Below are positions 21,858-34,099 of a stretch of 64,000 nt of DNA, one piece after another. The position numbers were made by a program, and so were the translations under genes. The stretch lies in the NCBI GenBank assembly GCA_018466975.1, contig CM031562.1, forward strand, positions 3,472,001-3,536,000, in the 5' to 3' direction. The notes under the pieces are model-generated. The model worked only from the letters and a program-made list of their open reading frames with translations, was not told the DNA's origin and did no database searches. Origin of the DNA: Sparassis latifolia. Taxonomy: Eukaryota > Basidiomycota > Agaricomycetes > Polyporales > Sparassidaceae. Every line of letters begins with the position of its first letter. Position 1 is the stretch's first letter.

Positions 21858-23300
21858 CTACGCTAGTTCGGCGAACCCAACAACGGTTTGAGCGAAGGAG
21901 AAGACTGTGTGGACATTGACTGTGAATCTACGGAGGAGGCAGAGTATGTGAGCAGTGCATTGCGCACCCATCAGCAAGAAACATGCCTGTCGCCGAGGAG
22001 GAAGGTGTTGGGACCAGAACCCAAGGTCTTTGCCCGCAAATGCCCCAACACAATACCCGTATCCAATCCCACCCAAGGAGAAGCTGCAGCAGAGCGCGAT
22101 CAGTGTAGTTCTGAACTGATGAGGAAGATGTGAGACTCACTTCTCCGCGCTAACGGCCCAGTTCTTTCGTCCCCAGCTGAATGCTACGGAAGGGCGTTCT
22201 ACGCACGGATACGCGTAGAATCCATTCACTGGGTCGAACAAGAACGAGCGAGGGACCGCCAGGTAGAACAGCTCGACGAGGGCGGGGGGGCCATACATGA
22301 CACCCGTACCAGTATCAATGATGGTATCGATGCCGTTAACGACGGATTTTCCGCTGACGATTGCACTCGCACTCGTAGGCTGCCAGAAGCCAAATTGCTG
22401 CGTTGATGTCGTCACATTCTACGGAGCCGGTATAGAGCGTGTCGTCGGTGCCGCCGAGGGAAAAAGCTCAGATCCGGTAGAAGCTAAATTGAAGGAGAAG
22501 ACATCCTCTGGGACAGCGCCTTGTTCGTACGCGTTGTTGAAGAAAGGGATTCTGTGTGAAGTCAGATTCAAGGAATATAGACGTGGACATTAGTTTCCAT
22601 ACCTGGTTGAGATTGGGTATCGCGGGATAGGCAAAGCCAAGCAAACCGTCCGCAGGGTTAGATCGGAATTTCCTCGGTAGCTGTGTCACGGCTGCAACAT
22701 CCACTACAGGAACGTCAGTCCCAACGTGAGGGCCACTCTGACAGTGCTAGCGAACGCTCGACTGACCGGGATCGGTATGTATAGATGCGGACACAGTGGA
22801 TTGGTCACCATACTGGAGGGAGAATGTGCCCGGCTTCTCAGTACTCGTGAACGATGAGCCCGTGTTGTAGTTGTTCTTCCCCTGGCAAATATTACTTGCA
22901 CTGGTACGACGGGACCCAGAGGTCGGACGAGCCGGCGTCGAAGTCGTATGAAGAAAGACTGCAAGGTGCGCCGCCGGTGATATTGCCCGCCCACTCAAGG
23001 CCGTCCTGCTCGTCGGTGAGCGGCTCGTTTTGGCGCACCTGAGGAGAAGAAGGCGTGATCGCGAGACACTTGATCTCAGCACCCGGTGGAAATGCGGCGC
23101 GGCCTACGTTCCGCTCGAGGTTGATGAGATTCTGACGATTTTTGCTGCAATTTTATTTACCAATGAGAGATTATAGCAACATTAAGTGGGAGGGTGGACT
23201 TGCACTTCTGGGTCTTGACAGTTTGAATAAGGGCTTCTTCATGGTTAAAAGTCCCGTCTGGCCTAGTCAACGAACGAAGTGAAGACAGCAGAGAGTAGAC
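21858..23300 (-). pseudogene. Third pepsin-like aspartic protease, broken
   Basis: Read from right to left, the family order is present but in shifting frames: propeptide-like NLINLERNVG, WAGNITGGAP, the first active site as DFDAGSSDLWVPS (Ala in place of the usual Thr), LQYGDQS, GLLGFAYPAI, LGGTDDTLYTGSVE, the second active site IIDTGTGVMYGPP, LGSGPNTFLLGD and, at the end, VFSFAQTVVGFAELA followed by a stop at 21858. At least four frame changes separate these motifs, several near short homopolymers, and I cannot explain them by introns. It belongs to a different branch of the A1 family from the intact pair: it lacks the Ser-rich linker and GPI tail. The 5' end is approximate. It is a decayed gene rather than a functional protease. 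Confidence 0.75.
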
Positions 23301-24040
23301 GGACCTTAGACAAGATGATGGATGGGCGACGGGATAAGGAGAGATGGACACGTCCGGGCTCACCTTTATGTTGTATACTTTCTGGCAGGCAGAAGAGTGT
23401 GATTCGGTCCTAAGGGAGCCGTTATTCTGATCTGCGGCGCATCAGAGGAATTGAAGGTGTTCAATGGGATCTGTCAGTGTGAAACGAAAGTGCAGCAACT
23501 CAACCTAGATAGGAGGAAGCTTTCAAGAGAGAAACACAGATTTCAAGACCTCTAGAAATCTCGGTGTGTAGCTTGTCAAATCAGATATATGTGTGAGTGA
23601 ACGAGTTACAAATGCTCTTGGCATCTCAGCGCTCGAGCGCTCATGATATATCCCCCACAGCGTGGAACAGATCGCAGTAACAGGACGACACCATGTACTG
23701 ATGCGCCCCCACCTTCGAAATGGAGACGAACACTGATACGGGCACACCAAGTCCTGGAAGAAGGCTACAATAGCTGAATGACTGAGTCCTCCATCCTGCT
23801 CAAAATTGCGATGGAAAAATTTTCAGCGCATCGAAATACCCCGCTTGGAATCACTGCAGTGATGAATGAGAATACCGCCGTGGGATTTCATGCGCGCTCC
23901 AATCCATGGCATATTAATTGTAATGCTGTATGACGCAGCGGATACTGAGCGACCGTCTCTCGAAACGGGCCGGGAAGACCCACTAATAATCCTAAATGAT
24001 AGTGATTAAAAACACGAACAGAGACGGGGAAAATTATCGT
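23301..24040. other. Intergenic, no gene supported
   Basis: No family signal or splice pattern was found. The left part may hold the eroded 5' end of the broken protease and the right part the 3' end of the ARFRP1-type gene. Confidence 0.4.
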
Positions 24041-25004
24041 TCATCTACTGTCCGGTCTGTTCATCCCTGGCCTGTATCTCAGTAAAAAATGATACGAGAG
24101 ATAACACTGGACACACCGTCGCCTGCTGTTCTGCACTCGTATGAACAGCCAATCTACTGCCGCGCGCACACCAGTCCTGAGATATGGTATCAGTAGGACA
24201 CTCAGCAGCATAAATGACTACTGACCCCTCCAGAGCAGAGATGCCCATGACATCGAGACTCGCCATGCGCTCCCTGCGGTTCTCAAGCTCTATCTCCTCG
24301 CCGTATCGTCGCCGTGCGCTCTCCTGCTTCCGTCTGTGCCACTCTTCGTAGTCGTTCCGAATTTCCTCCACTGACAGGCTTTGTGGGCTATCCTGCTTGT
24401 TCGCGAGTAGCAGGAGCGGCACACCGAGTATTTGTGGGGACGATAGAACAGAGTCTTAGTTTCCCTTCGCACCATCAGCCTACGCAAGCTTCGACTACCA
24501 TAGGAAGGACGCACCGAAGACTTCCCAGCCTTCTCCGAGTCTCTCTCGATCCTCTGCGTCAATCACGAAGACAACGGCGTGGCAATCGTCATAATATCTG
24601 TGCCAGATAGAGCGAATTCCCCGTTGTCCGCCGAGGTCCCAGAATTGCAGGATTGTCGAAGGAAGAGTGATCTTACCCACTGCGGCTGTATCACTACAAG
24701 GCTATCCCAACCGAAGGGGTGCACCCACTATTTTGCCCCACTGTGGGTGCTATCTTGTCCGCGGGAAGACCAGGGGTATCGTTATATAATGTCTTGATTT
24801 TCTCCAAGAGTGTCTGCGCGAGCTGACTGTGTGTTTCGACCAAACTAAATGAACTGGACGTACCGTCTTTCCGGCACCGTCTAATCCAATAATAATAACT
24901 GAGAATTCTTCCTTCCTGATCTCATCAGTTCAAAACCTCAAAACAAATTAATATGACGTGAACCTAGTCAGATATTCGTGAAATCCCTTGAGGAGATGAT
25001 ACAT
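24041..25004 (-). CDS. ARFRP1: ARF-related small GTPase (ARFRP1/Arl3 type)
   Basis: Six exons (25004-24964, 24915-24864, 24813-24729, 24679-24515, 24454-24226, 24176-24041) give 235 residues. The N-terminal MYHLLKGFHEYL helix is followed by the P-loop GLDGAGKT, the switch region APTVGQNMG, the DLGGQRGIRSIW switch 2, the base-specificity motif LLLANKQDS and the SALEG motif, ending in the usual DWLFIRVQNSRR plus a short tail. An insertion (EEWHRRKQESARRRYGEE) before the last motif is characteristic of fungal ARFRP1-type proteins. These GTPases act at the trans-Golgi in recruiting golgins and in endosome-Golgi traffic. The catalytic Gln and nucleotide-binding motifs are intact. The gene shares a 100-bp divergent promoter with VMA16. 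Confidence 0.93.
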
Positions 25005-25104
25005 TTCAGAGTTGAAGTGCTTCGACCGGGTTAGGGTTGTAGGTCAGAAGAGGCGCCCGTTACTGCCACTTTCGCTGCATACAGCGGCAACGTCGCCCGA
25101 GACG
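25005..25104. promoter_or_regulatory. Shared 100-bp divergent promoter, ARFRP1-type and VMA16
   Basis: Only 100 bp separate the two start codons, and the two 5' leaders must overlap or be very short. No clear TATA box is visible in either direction. An in-frame ATG at 25012 would extend VMA16 by 31 residues, but that extension lacks conservation-like features and would leave just 7 bp, so it is not used. Confidence 0.6.
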
Positions 25105-26081
25105 ATGGGCTCGTATTCAGCATACTCGGCCTACGGGCTTACAACGTTTGTGGTCATAGTCATCGCGCTATACCTACTCTTTACTGGTGTGTGCTTGTCT
25201 TGATGACGTGAGACTTGTACTCACCAACTTGATGGTGAACTGCGGTCAGGTTCTGGAGAGGCGTTCAACGTCGGTCGTTTCTTAGAAGAGACAAGTCCGT
25301 ATGCATTCGCGTCGGTGGGGATAGGATTGTGCATAGGGCTGAGTGTGCTGGGTGCTGGATGGTGCGTGCACTATTGATTGTCACTCATCTGTGCAATGCT
25401 TACGCGTGAATGCAGGGGAATCTTCATAACTGGCGCATCAATTCTCGGCGGCGGAGTGAGAGCGCCGCGGATACGCACGAAGAATTTGATCAGGTACAGC
25501 ACCTCATGTTCTGTCTTACCCTTGTTGCCTAACATTCTTTCAGCATCATTTTCTGTGAAGTTGTAGCCATCTACGGTGTCGTACGTGTTCAATACCCTCA
25601 ACTGGTCGGGTTTGCTTATCCAACGTTCCGCAGATTATTGGCATTGTGTATTCCGCGAAAATGACGAGCGTACCTGACATGTTGCTATACACCCCAGAGA
25701 ACTACTTCACTGGTGCGTGCACTCGTATTCATACCCGCGCCGAGCTGACTCCATCGAACAAGGCTACGCGCTTTTCTGGGGTGGATTGACCGTCGGGGCG
25801 TGCAACCTCCTATGTGGTGTCTGTGTGGGCATTACAGGGTCGACGGCAGCCTTAGCAGACGCGGCGGACCCAAATTTATTTGTCAGGATCCTCATCGTCG
25901 AGGTATTTGGCAGCATCCTGGGCCTGTTCGGTCTAATCGGTGAGTCTCGTTTAATGTTTCGTATAAGGGTAAATTGTTGAATTGTCTGTGCCGCTCAGTT
26001 GGCCTCCTCATGATTGGGAAGGCTAAGGAGTTCACAGCTGCTGCCCCCGCGATAGCAGTAGCGTCGCCCTATGTATATTGA
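25105..26081 (+). CDS. VMA16: V-type proton ATPase proteolipid subunit c''
   Basis: Seven exons (25105-25186, 25250-25361, 25416-25493, 25544-25580, 25634-25712, 25763-25939, 25999-26081) give 215 residues with matching phases throughout. The protein has five hydrophobic helices. The motifs [50 protein letters not shown] and [12 protein letters not shown] identify subunit c'' rather than c; the glutamate in FCEVVAIYG is the proton-carrying residue. [15 protein letters not shown] and GKAKEF complete the fourth hairpin. The subunit is part of the membrane ring of the vacuolar proton pump that acidifies vacuole, Golgi and endosomes. No lesion is seen. Confidence 0.95.
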
Positions 26082-26536
26082 TTGGACTGTGTCGTCGATA
26101 ATGCAATGCTCTCCGAAGTTAAACAAATATCCACGCGTAGCAACCTATGCGCGGCCGCGGCACTGTCATTGCTCAGTCACTACCCGTGGACAACCACTGA
26201 TCATTGTTATGTTTCCGGAAAATTGCGCCATTGATCTCTCGTAGTGCTGAGTGAACTATCAATATGCTCTGAGCGTGTTACAAGCGGGCATGCCAAGATG
26301 AGGAGGCGCGAACTTGGCGCGCGAGCTACCTACGCACGCGCCTAGTGCCAACGACTGTTGTGACTTGCATCCCGTTACACTCTTCCATTCGTTCTGCTGG
26401 ATTCTTGGGTGTTTCCCTTCCTGACGACTTTCGTTCCAGTATAACTTAGGCTTGTAGTCCGACACAATCCAATTTGAGGGGTATATATACTGATAAAGGC
26501 GAAGTGGCTGCGTATGAATCTCGCTCCCGTACCTCT
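26082..26536. promoter_or_regulatory. Promoter region of the CLC gene
   Basis: A TATA-like GGTATATATAC lies at about 26479-26489, some 50 bp before the chosen ATG at 26537. An upstream in-frame ATG at 26474 overlaps this box and is therefore unlikely to be the start. The rest holds the VMA16 3' end. Confidence 0.55.
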
Positions 26537-29500
26537 ATGTCGCGTGAAAGTACCGCGGAGCAGCATGGCATACCAGACGAAGGAGAGGAAGAGTTCGAGC
26601 TAATCAGGTCAGTGCGGCGCGAACCGTGCTGCTCCACGCCGCGTTCTCACTATGAGCAGGAACTACGAGGACTTCACGACTATTGGTATGCACAGTGCGG
26701 GAGCGAAGAGACGTGTGCTAATGCTCTTTCAAATAGATTGGATACAGGACTCCATTATCGAGCGCAATAGACGGCTCAGGAATGCCCAAAAGGTCCACGC
26801 TGCGCGCCGCGGTCCCCGGGGCGAGCTTACCGTCGCCTGGGTATGGTCTCATCTGTGGAAGATCCTGAACAGCGCGCAGAGCTGGATCGTCGTCAGTCTA
26901 GTAGGTGCGCCCCCACGTCCACCGAATGTGAATGCAAGCGTGACTGCTGACGGTGTGCAGGTATGTGCATTGGAGTGAACGCCGCCATCATCTCCATCAT
27001 CACTGCTTGGCTGTCCGACCTTAAGTTGGGCTACTGCTCGGACGGGTGGTGGCTGAACCGGCAGTTCTGCTGCTGGGAGATCGAGGGCGGCGACGACGCG
27101 TGCGACTCGTGGCATGCTTGGAGCACCGCTGCGCCAGGGAGATGGGCTATATACGTGCTCTTTGCTGTAAGTCGGTCCCTCTTCTCTGCCTGATGTACCG
27201 CGCATGACATAGCGAGGAAGGCTTCATTCTCCTTCGTAGCCGCCCATCTCGTCCGTTCTTTGGCGAAGTATGCTGCAGGCTCAGGTATATCAGAGATCAA
27301 GTGCATCCTTGCCGGGTTTATCATGAAGGGATATCTCGGTTTCTGGACATTTGTGCTCAAGAGTATGACTCTGGTGTGTATTGAAAATTACTGTCCCCGT
27401 TTTCTCATTCACAGCGCATAGCCCCTAGTAATTGCCTCTGGCCTGTCGGTCGGGAAAGAAGGCCCCTCGGTGCATGTAGCTTGCTGCATCGGAAATCTCG
27501 TCGCGAGTTTATTCAAGAGGTATTCGCGTAGTCAGGGTATGTCAACGGGTTGTCCTCGAGTTACTGTTAATCAAATTGTGCTCAGGCAAGATGAGAGAAA
27601 TCTTAACTGCCTCAAGTGCAGCTGGCGTTGCGGTCGCGTTCGGTTCACCGATAGGAGGTGTGCTTTTCTCCATAGAGGTATCGCCGACAATACCTTCCTG
27701 TGATATGTCATTGACCGTCTATTGAATCACAGGAAATGAGCAATACTTTCAGCATCAAGACCATGTGGAGAAGCTTCTTCTGTGCGCTGATGGCTACAGT
27801 CACACTTTCGGTAAGCGAATTCGCAAACTGCGATCCATTCTCCCGCTTATTGCTGTAATTAGGCAATGAATCCATTCCGAAGCGGTAAATTGGTGCTGTT
27901 CCAAGTCACCTATGACAGAGACTGGCATTTCTTTGAGATCATATTCTTCATCATCCTGGGCATATTCGGGGTACGCAGAGTCTCCCCGCTGACCATGCGA
28001 TCACTCACATGCATTCAAGGGTTTATATGGCGCTTTCGTGGTAAAGTTCAACTTGCAATTCGCTGCCTTCCGCCGCAAACATCTCGCAAACTATCCTGTC
28101 GCGGAAGCGGTCACGCTAGCCACCATCACTGCGATGGTAGGGTGGGTGAACCGGTTCACTCGCATCGACATGACGGAGAGCATGTCGATTCTGTTCCGCG
28201 AATGTCAGGGCCATGGAGACTACGACAATATTTGCCAGTGAGTCTGACGACTCCCGTGGATGGTCCCGCCTGACGGAGTTGCTCGACCCTCTCCAGGACC
28301 TCTGTGCAATGGCCGATGGTCAATTCCCTATTCCTTGCCACGATCCTACGCATAGGGCTCGTTGTCGTGTCATACGGCTGCAAGGTGCCCGCAGGCATCT
28401 TCGTGCCTTCGATGGCCATCGGCGCGACGTTCGGGCGGATGGTGGGCATCATAGTCAAGGCGATGTACCGGTGGGTGTCATACAGCATCCACATACAGCG
28501 GTAGCACTCATACTGGCTCTGGAGATAGTGCGTATCCTGAGTCGAGCATGTTTGCGGTGTGTCAGCTGGATACACAATGCATCACTCCTGGGACGTACGC
28601 GTTCCTCGGGGCCGCTGCAGCGCTGAGGTGAGCATTTCTAGGTTTTCCCCGGGCACGTATTCTAATTGAGCGCTTGTTCACAGTGGGATTATGAGACTCA
28701 CAGTGACCGTCGTTGTCATCATGTTCGAGCTGACCGGGGCCCTGACCTACATTTTGCCTACTATGGTTTGTACCATACTCGACGAATTTCTCGCCATGCA
28801 CTCACCGTCCGTCGCAGATTGTGCTTCTCGTCACGAAAGCCGTCGGAGACTTCCTCGGTACGAACGGCATTGCGGACGAGATGATCCGATTCAATGGATT
28901 TCCATTTCTCGAGAAAGACGATCAAGCTTACAATGTACCCGGTACGCCTCTTTGCAATGGTGATAGTTTCTAAAGCTGAATATCAGCAGTTTCAAGAGTA
29001 ATGCGTAGAGAGCTACATACCTTGCCCGCATCAGGTATCTGCGTGCGTGACATCGGTAAGTGCGATTTTGAATCTGCGACAGCGTTCCTGACGAGCTCCA
29101 GAGGAACGCCTGGCTAGCACTAACGTGAAAGGCTTTCCAATTACTTCTCCCGATGCACGCCATTCTCTCGTGGGATACATCGAGCGTTCAGAACTACTGT
29201 ATGTGCTAGGTAAGATATTTGCTCCTTTATCTTTTGGCTGTCGTTGTTTAGAGTATGGCTCCAGACAAGGCACGCAAAGTGCGAAACATCTCCCCTGAGA
29301 CCCCTTGTTCTTTCGCGTCAAATGAAGAGGACCAGCGTCGAGTTGAATACCCGGGCATCGCTACAGGGCCTGCTGTAGGAATCGACGAGGATATTTCGAT
29401 GGAGATCATCGAGACATCGGCTACGCCGGACGTCCTCAAGTTCTGGCCGTGGGTCAACCAAGTACGTCGCATGTGAGACTTGAACGAAGATGCCCAAGTC

Positions 29501-29850
29501 TGATGCTGTCCGTCCAGACGCCTCTCACGGTCTCTCCCCAACTTCCGTTGGAGATTGTGATGCAACTATTCAAAAGAATGGGGTGAGCAACGTGTGTTTG
29601 CTACCTAATCCCTGTGCTGACACCATTTCATCCCGGCAGACCTCGTGTTATCCTGGTCGAAGATCACGGAGCACTTACGGGCCTTGTCACGTTGAAAGAT
29701 GTTCTGCGGTTTACCCTCACAGAGCAAAGCGAAGTGGAGTCTCCATGGAACCAGCGCCAGTTTGAGGGAATCGTGGAGGAAGTGTGGACATGGACCAGTT
29801 ATCAGTTTGATAGAGCGATCTCGTGGTGTCGAAGGCTTGTTGGGCGATAA
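26537..29850 (+). CDS. GEF1: CLC-family chloride channel or chloride/proton exchanger
   Basis: About sixteen short exons (first at 26537-26607, 26660-26685, 26737-26904, 26961-27166, 27221-27373, 27422-27536, 27586-27677, 27733-27810, 27863-27970) run to a stop at 29848-29850. An N-terminal cytoplasmic segment with [11 protein letters not shown] is typical of the Gef1/CLC-3 branch. Ion-pathway motifs are [16 protein letters not shown] (with the gating glutamate), GGVLFSIEE and [33 protein letters not shown] and [16 protein letters not shown] stretches complete the membrane domain. Two C-terminal CBS domains follow (VKGFPITS...[14 protein letters not shown] and [24 protein letters not shown]). 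Gef1-type proteins balance charge during acidification of Golgi and endosomes, which fits the neighbouring V-ATPase subunit gene. The reading frame is intact across all junctions I checked. Confidence 0.93.
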
Positions 29851-31743
29851 TTTATTTTGTTTTTCTAGCCCCTCTCTCACTGAGCTAGCTACAGTAACTT
29901 ACTTGTGCCACCTTCCTCTATGCTCTGCGATACAGGGATGGGCCTTTTAACAAATCGGATGTGCTGCCACTGCCAGTAATAGACTGGCCTTGTGGTTGCT
30001 GGTTTGAGCAATATCGTGAATTTAATTAAGACACTGTATCGTGAACATTCTTCAGTCGTGAGAGATCGTGAATAGTGAAAAGGAATGTTCCAAACTTATT
30101 TCTACCCTTGCTCAAGGGTGGCATGCTTTTGCTCTGGCGTATTCTTCTACACGGTTTGCTGTTCTGGCTCCGGTGGTTTATGGGCACCACCTTGGTCACC
30201 AGGATGGCTTCTTTGGAAGGGCTCTGAGGTTGACCGAGGGCGGAGGTCTTCCCCACTTCAGGGAGTTTCTGCTCTCGCTTGGATGGCTTTGTCTTGGGCA
30301 AATTAGCCTGAAATCAATGGAGGATAAGCTGAAGATGACAGCCTGACTTTGTCTCGGCTTGGTAAGGTGCAAATCCTATTGAGCGTTACTCGTCCAGTAT
30401 ATGGCCAAGGGCTACATGAATTGATAGGTGACTCTGAGTTGTAGTCGCAGTAGCACAAAACGCCTGACTCACGGCTGTCAGAGTCATCGATAGGTGGTTA
30501 CGTCAGGGTCCGACCCACCGAATCGGTGGAACGAAAGTATGTTATCTCCTGTTGGTGATCAATAGCACTTCATGTAGACGATTAGTGAGAAGTTTGCCCT
30601 GAGGTTGGATAGTAGTGGGAGTACCCACGACTTCCAGAGGCGCTGCTGGTAGCAAGGTGACGTGAACGCTCCTTAAAGTCTAATGGGTGCAGAAATGGCC
30701 AAGAGGGTGGCGGAAAGTCAGTTCCTTACCACAGGTCGAAGAAGTCAGATAAGGGTCCCAAGGGGACCTCCCTCCCTCCTGCCATATTTGGCAATTTTAC
30801 TGCCTTATATGGAATGCCATTCTCACGGAAAATATATATAAATTTAATATAATTTCATATCTGCACTCACAGCGGCAGTAGCGAGATCACAAATCACCTC
30901 TACCTGGTTATGATGCCGGCATTCACCTTCAATGCAAATCTTATCACAGAACCCATTAGTACCCACCGGTAGTGTCATGTGTATATTGATGCAGGTAAAA
31001 TGGTGCTGCAATGAATCATGCCCCCAGTGCATGCAGAGATAGTTCAATGCTCACACAGCCTGCATGCCCCCATTCATGAGTAGACCTTGCAGCTGGTGTC
31101 TTTGAGGGATTCACAGTCACTAAGCCTTACCATAAATGCTGTGGACAATTCTGAAGCATTTTGAACCAAGGACAAGTAGTTATAGAGTGTGGAAGGCTTT
31201 TTCTGAGCATTCTGAGTTGTCACCGTCAAAACACAATTTATGACCCCAGGACCACCCCTCTCTCCCTAACCCATAGTCTCGGCATTCTCCAGCTGAGTAC
31301 TCTTGAGAATGGCCATGCCATTCCTATGAGTGATACTGCCAAGGGGATCAGATATCACACAGGCAAGGTTTATCTGGCATATCAAGGGTCAGATAACTCC
31401 GCAGGGAGGGAAGATGATGAACTCTGAATTTATATACTGCAATAAGCAAACACATGCTAAGACATGGTGTGTGCTGGTCCCTACTCTAAGTATGACTGAG
31501 AGCACGTTCTAGGGGGTTTCGATGTATCGTAGTGGGCTGCTGATTATAGGGAGTAGTAGAGATGGATGGTGTATGTCTATGTGTCCACTTGTCGTGCTTA
31601 GGCCCTATAGCCTGTCAGTCTCAGCTGAGAATATAAATGAGTCCAAATTGAAGTGAAAAAGAAACGTGCATTGTGCGGGTGTATCTTGTGTTGGGTCCTA
31701 TACATGCATCAAACGAATTGGTGTGTGGTCATCCTAGCATATT
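29851..31743. other. Gene-free transition to the repeat-rich arm
   Basis: No supported gene. Frames at 30026-30346 on both strands are short, lack family signal and mirror each other. The part 30400-31640 has no ordered coding signal; it may contain old repeat remains I cannot identify. From here rightwards almost all recognisable sequence is mobile DNA. Confidence 0.45.
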
Positions 31744-33970
31744 TCAATGCTTCAGTCTACTGCTCCCCCTCTTGGTCTGATCTCCTCGCCTCTTCCTCCC
31801 CTTCCCTCGACTGGCTCTTCTGGGTTCTCCTCTTGCTCTTCGTCGGCTTGTCCTATTCCTGGTTCCGGCTCGTCCTTCCACCTCACCTTCCTCTTCTTCT
31901 TCCTCCATTCCCCCATATTTGTAAATGCTCTGCTCACATCGATGAATCTCACCAGCACCGCGATTCTGTCCTGGGTACCCAGGATGGTTGGAAGGTCGAT
32001 CACCTTGCTCGCCTCTTCCAGTATAGGTCATTCAGCATTGTATCTCAGGCACACCTGTAATATGTGTCTTCTTGCTTGTAGTAGCACTCTGCATGGGCAT
32101 GCAATGTCTTCTGTCAGCACAAAGCTCTTGTGGTAGTCTCCTAAAAATGAGTGACATGTCCTGCACTGTATGAGATGTCTGAAGGTCTCCCTCAGAAGTG
32201 TCCTGAATGTCTCACTCATTTTCATTTTTGGTGCAATGCGGTTGGCTGTTGCGAATCATCTGGTTGGTGCTGTCTTCTTTCACTCCTTCACCCATCTTTC
32301 ATGTTCCCTCTCCTTTGCCCTTCGTAGCATGTGCAATCTCGTTGCACGCATTGGTCCTTCATTGATCTTTATTGCATCCTCTGCCAGTCTGTCTGCTAGT
32401 TCATTCTCTCGTACTCCCTTGTGTCCGGGTGTTCATGCGATCCCAGTAGTGTGTGTGGGGTCTTCATCCAGGAAAGCTGTGATTTGGTCTCAGAAGATCC
32501 AGGTGTGTCCTTGGCTAGGGCCAGTTGGTGGATCAAATATCATTATGGTCGCAGCTGTGTTATCAGCATAGAAGTGTAGATGTGTGATTGACGGGTCAGC
32601 AGTCCTTGCAAAATGGGTGACATCCCTCGCTGCCCATGAGAGTCCCGCCATCTCTGCATTGTATACCTCCACCTTGGTTCCCATCCCAATCTTCCTCGAG
32701 AAGACTGTTTCTCCTTCCTTCAGTGCAACAAGCACTGTCCTGACTCTTTTGATTTTCACCTCTTTCTCCAGCATTGATCCATCTGAGTATACAAGAAGGT
32801 GGTCCAGTAAATGCTTGAACTCTTGGATATGAATGTTGTGTTTCTTTATCGCTTCATCCTTTGACATTCCCTTTACTGGAGGCACAGGGGGAGTATCCGC
32901 TCATTGAGTGGGTGCAACTTTTTCGCAAATTTCATTAGTCTTGTCTCACTTGGTGGGTTCTTTCACCTTGCTGTGACCGGCTTATGTGTTGGTAGCAGCA
33001 GTACAGGTGCAGCGACCTGGATAGTTCTCCATTCTGCAGATAGACATTGTAACATTGGGCTGAATGGACTCAGCTTATTGAATTGTATCGCCATGGTTCT
33101 GCATATCAGGTTGAGGTGAAACTTGATTGGTGGGATTGCCACCTCGAGTTCTAATGCAACGATTGGTGTCATTAAGAACATCACACATATGAGCCTCAGT
33201 GCTCGTCTTTGGACTCTTTCGAGGCATGTGGTATATGCCTTTGATTTTTCTCGCCACCATGCAGTGCATGCATATATCATCTATGGTCTGACATATGAGA
33301 TATACAATGTTCTCAAATGCATCTGTGACAGTCCCTTGATCATGTTAGCTAACATCTTCAGTCCATTTACTGTTTTCTCTGCTCTTATCACCATCTGTTT
33401 GACATGATGATTAAAGGTTAGTTGTCTGTCCAGGTATACACCCAACCACTTAATTATATCCTCTCCGCACAGTGTCACCTCTCTGGGCAATGTGATCACT
33501 GGTGAATCCCCTGTGCATCTACATCTCTTGGAATAATGCATCAATTCCCTCTTTACTCTGTCTGGTGCCAATCCCACTCTCATCAGCCCTTCTTTGACTT
33601 CAAGGTATGCAATTCTTAAGATCTGCATGTTCATGTCTAATGACTTTGATGAGACATAGATCTTTCCATCATCCATGAATATGATCAAGTGTGTAGCTGT
33701 TAGACTGTCTGATAGATGTAGTCCTGCTGCTATCATCTCTGCCTTCATCTGAAAGATCTCTAGGATCTTCACAGCATAAATGATGGACAGGACTGAGGAG
33801 ACCGGTGATCCTTGTGGAATGCTGTTCTCCACAGTCTCCATTTCTTCTTGTATTCCATCTAGACATATCGCTGCCTGTCTATTTGCAGCCTGTCTACTGA
33901 AATGTAAGGACATAGTTTGAATGAAAAGGTAAGTTTGAAATTCACGTAGTAGCAAATGCTGCAGATTCAT
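31744..33970 (-). pseudogene. 5'-truncated LINE (non-LTR retrotransposon) with RT and RNase H
   Basis: The minus strand reads the middle and end of a non-LTR Pol. It has IPQGSPVSSVLSIIY, then FMDDGKIYV in the position of the catalytic Y/FADD box, a thumb-like segment with WLGVYLDRQLTFNHHV and WWREKSKAY, and after a few stops an RNase H domain (LLVYSDGSMLEKE, EMAGLSWAARDV, LHFYADNTAA, ELADRLAEDA). A conserved tail near FIDVSRAFTNMG follows. The frame is cut by several stops and the 5' part of reverse transcriptase, the endonuclease and ORF1 are missing, as expected from incomplete reverse transcription. The order RT then RNase H matches I/Tad-like elements common in fungi. It is non-functional. 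Confidence 0.82.
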
Positions 33971-34099
33971 AACTTACAAGATCATTTTCCTTTCTCATCT
34001 CACCTTGTCACCATTTCATACAGTAAGTGAAGAAATGCTGTACTTGCCACATTTTAGTCTCAATAATACTTACCTCCTTACCTATTGCATTATTTATAC
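33971..34099. other. Junction between the LINE and the AT-rich relic
   Basis: No feature is seen; base composition shifts sharply to AT-rich here. Confidence 0.4.

Noticed and set aside
25012..25104. 31-residue N-terminal extension of VMA16
   Set aside because: It would leave only 7 bp to the divergent GTPase start and has no membrane or targeting character.
30026..30346. Overlapping frames on both strands near 30.2 kb
   Set aside because: No family signal, no splice context, and the two strands mirror each other.
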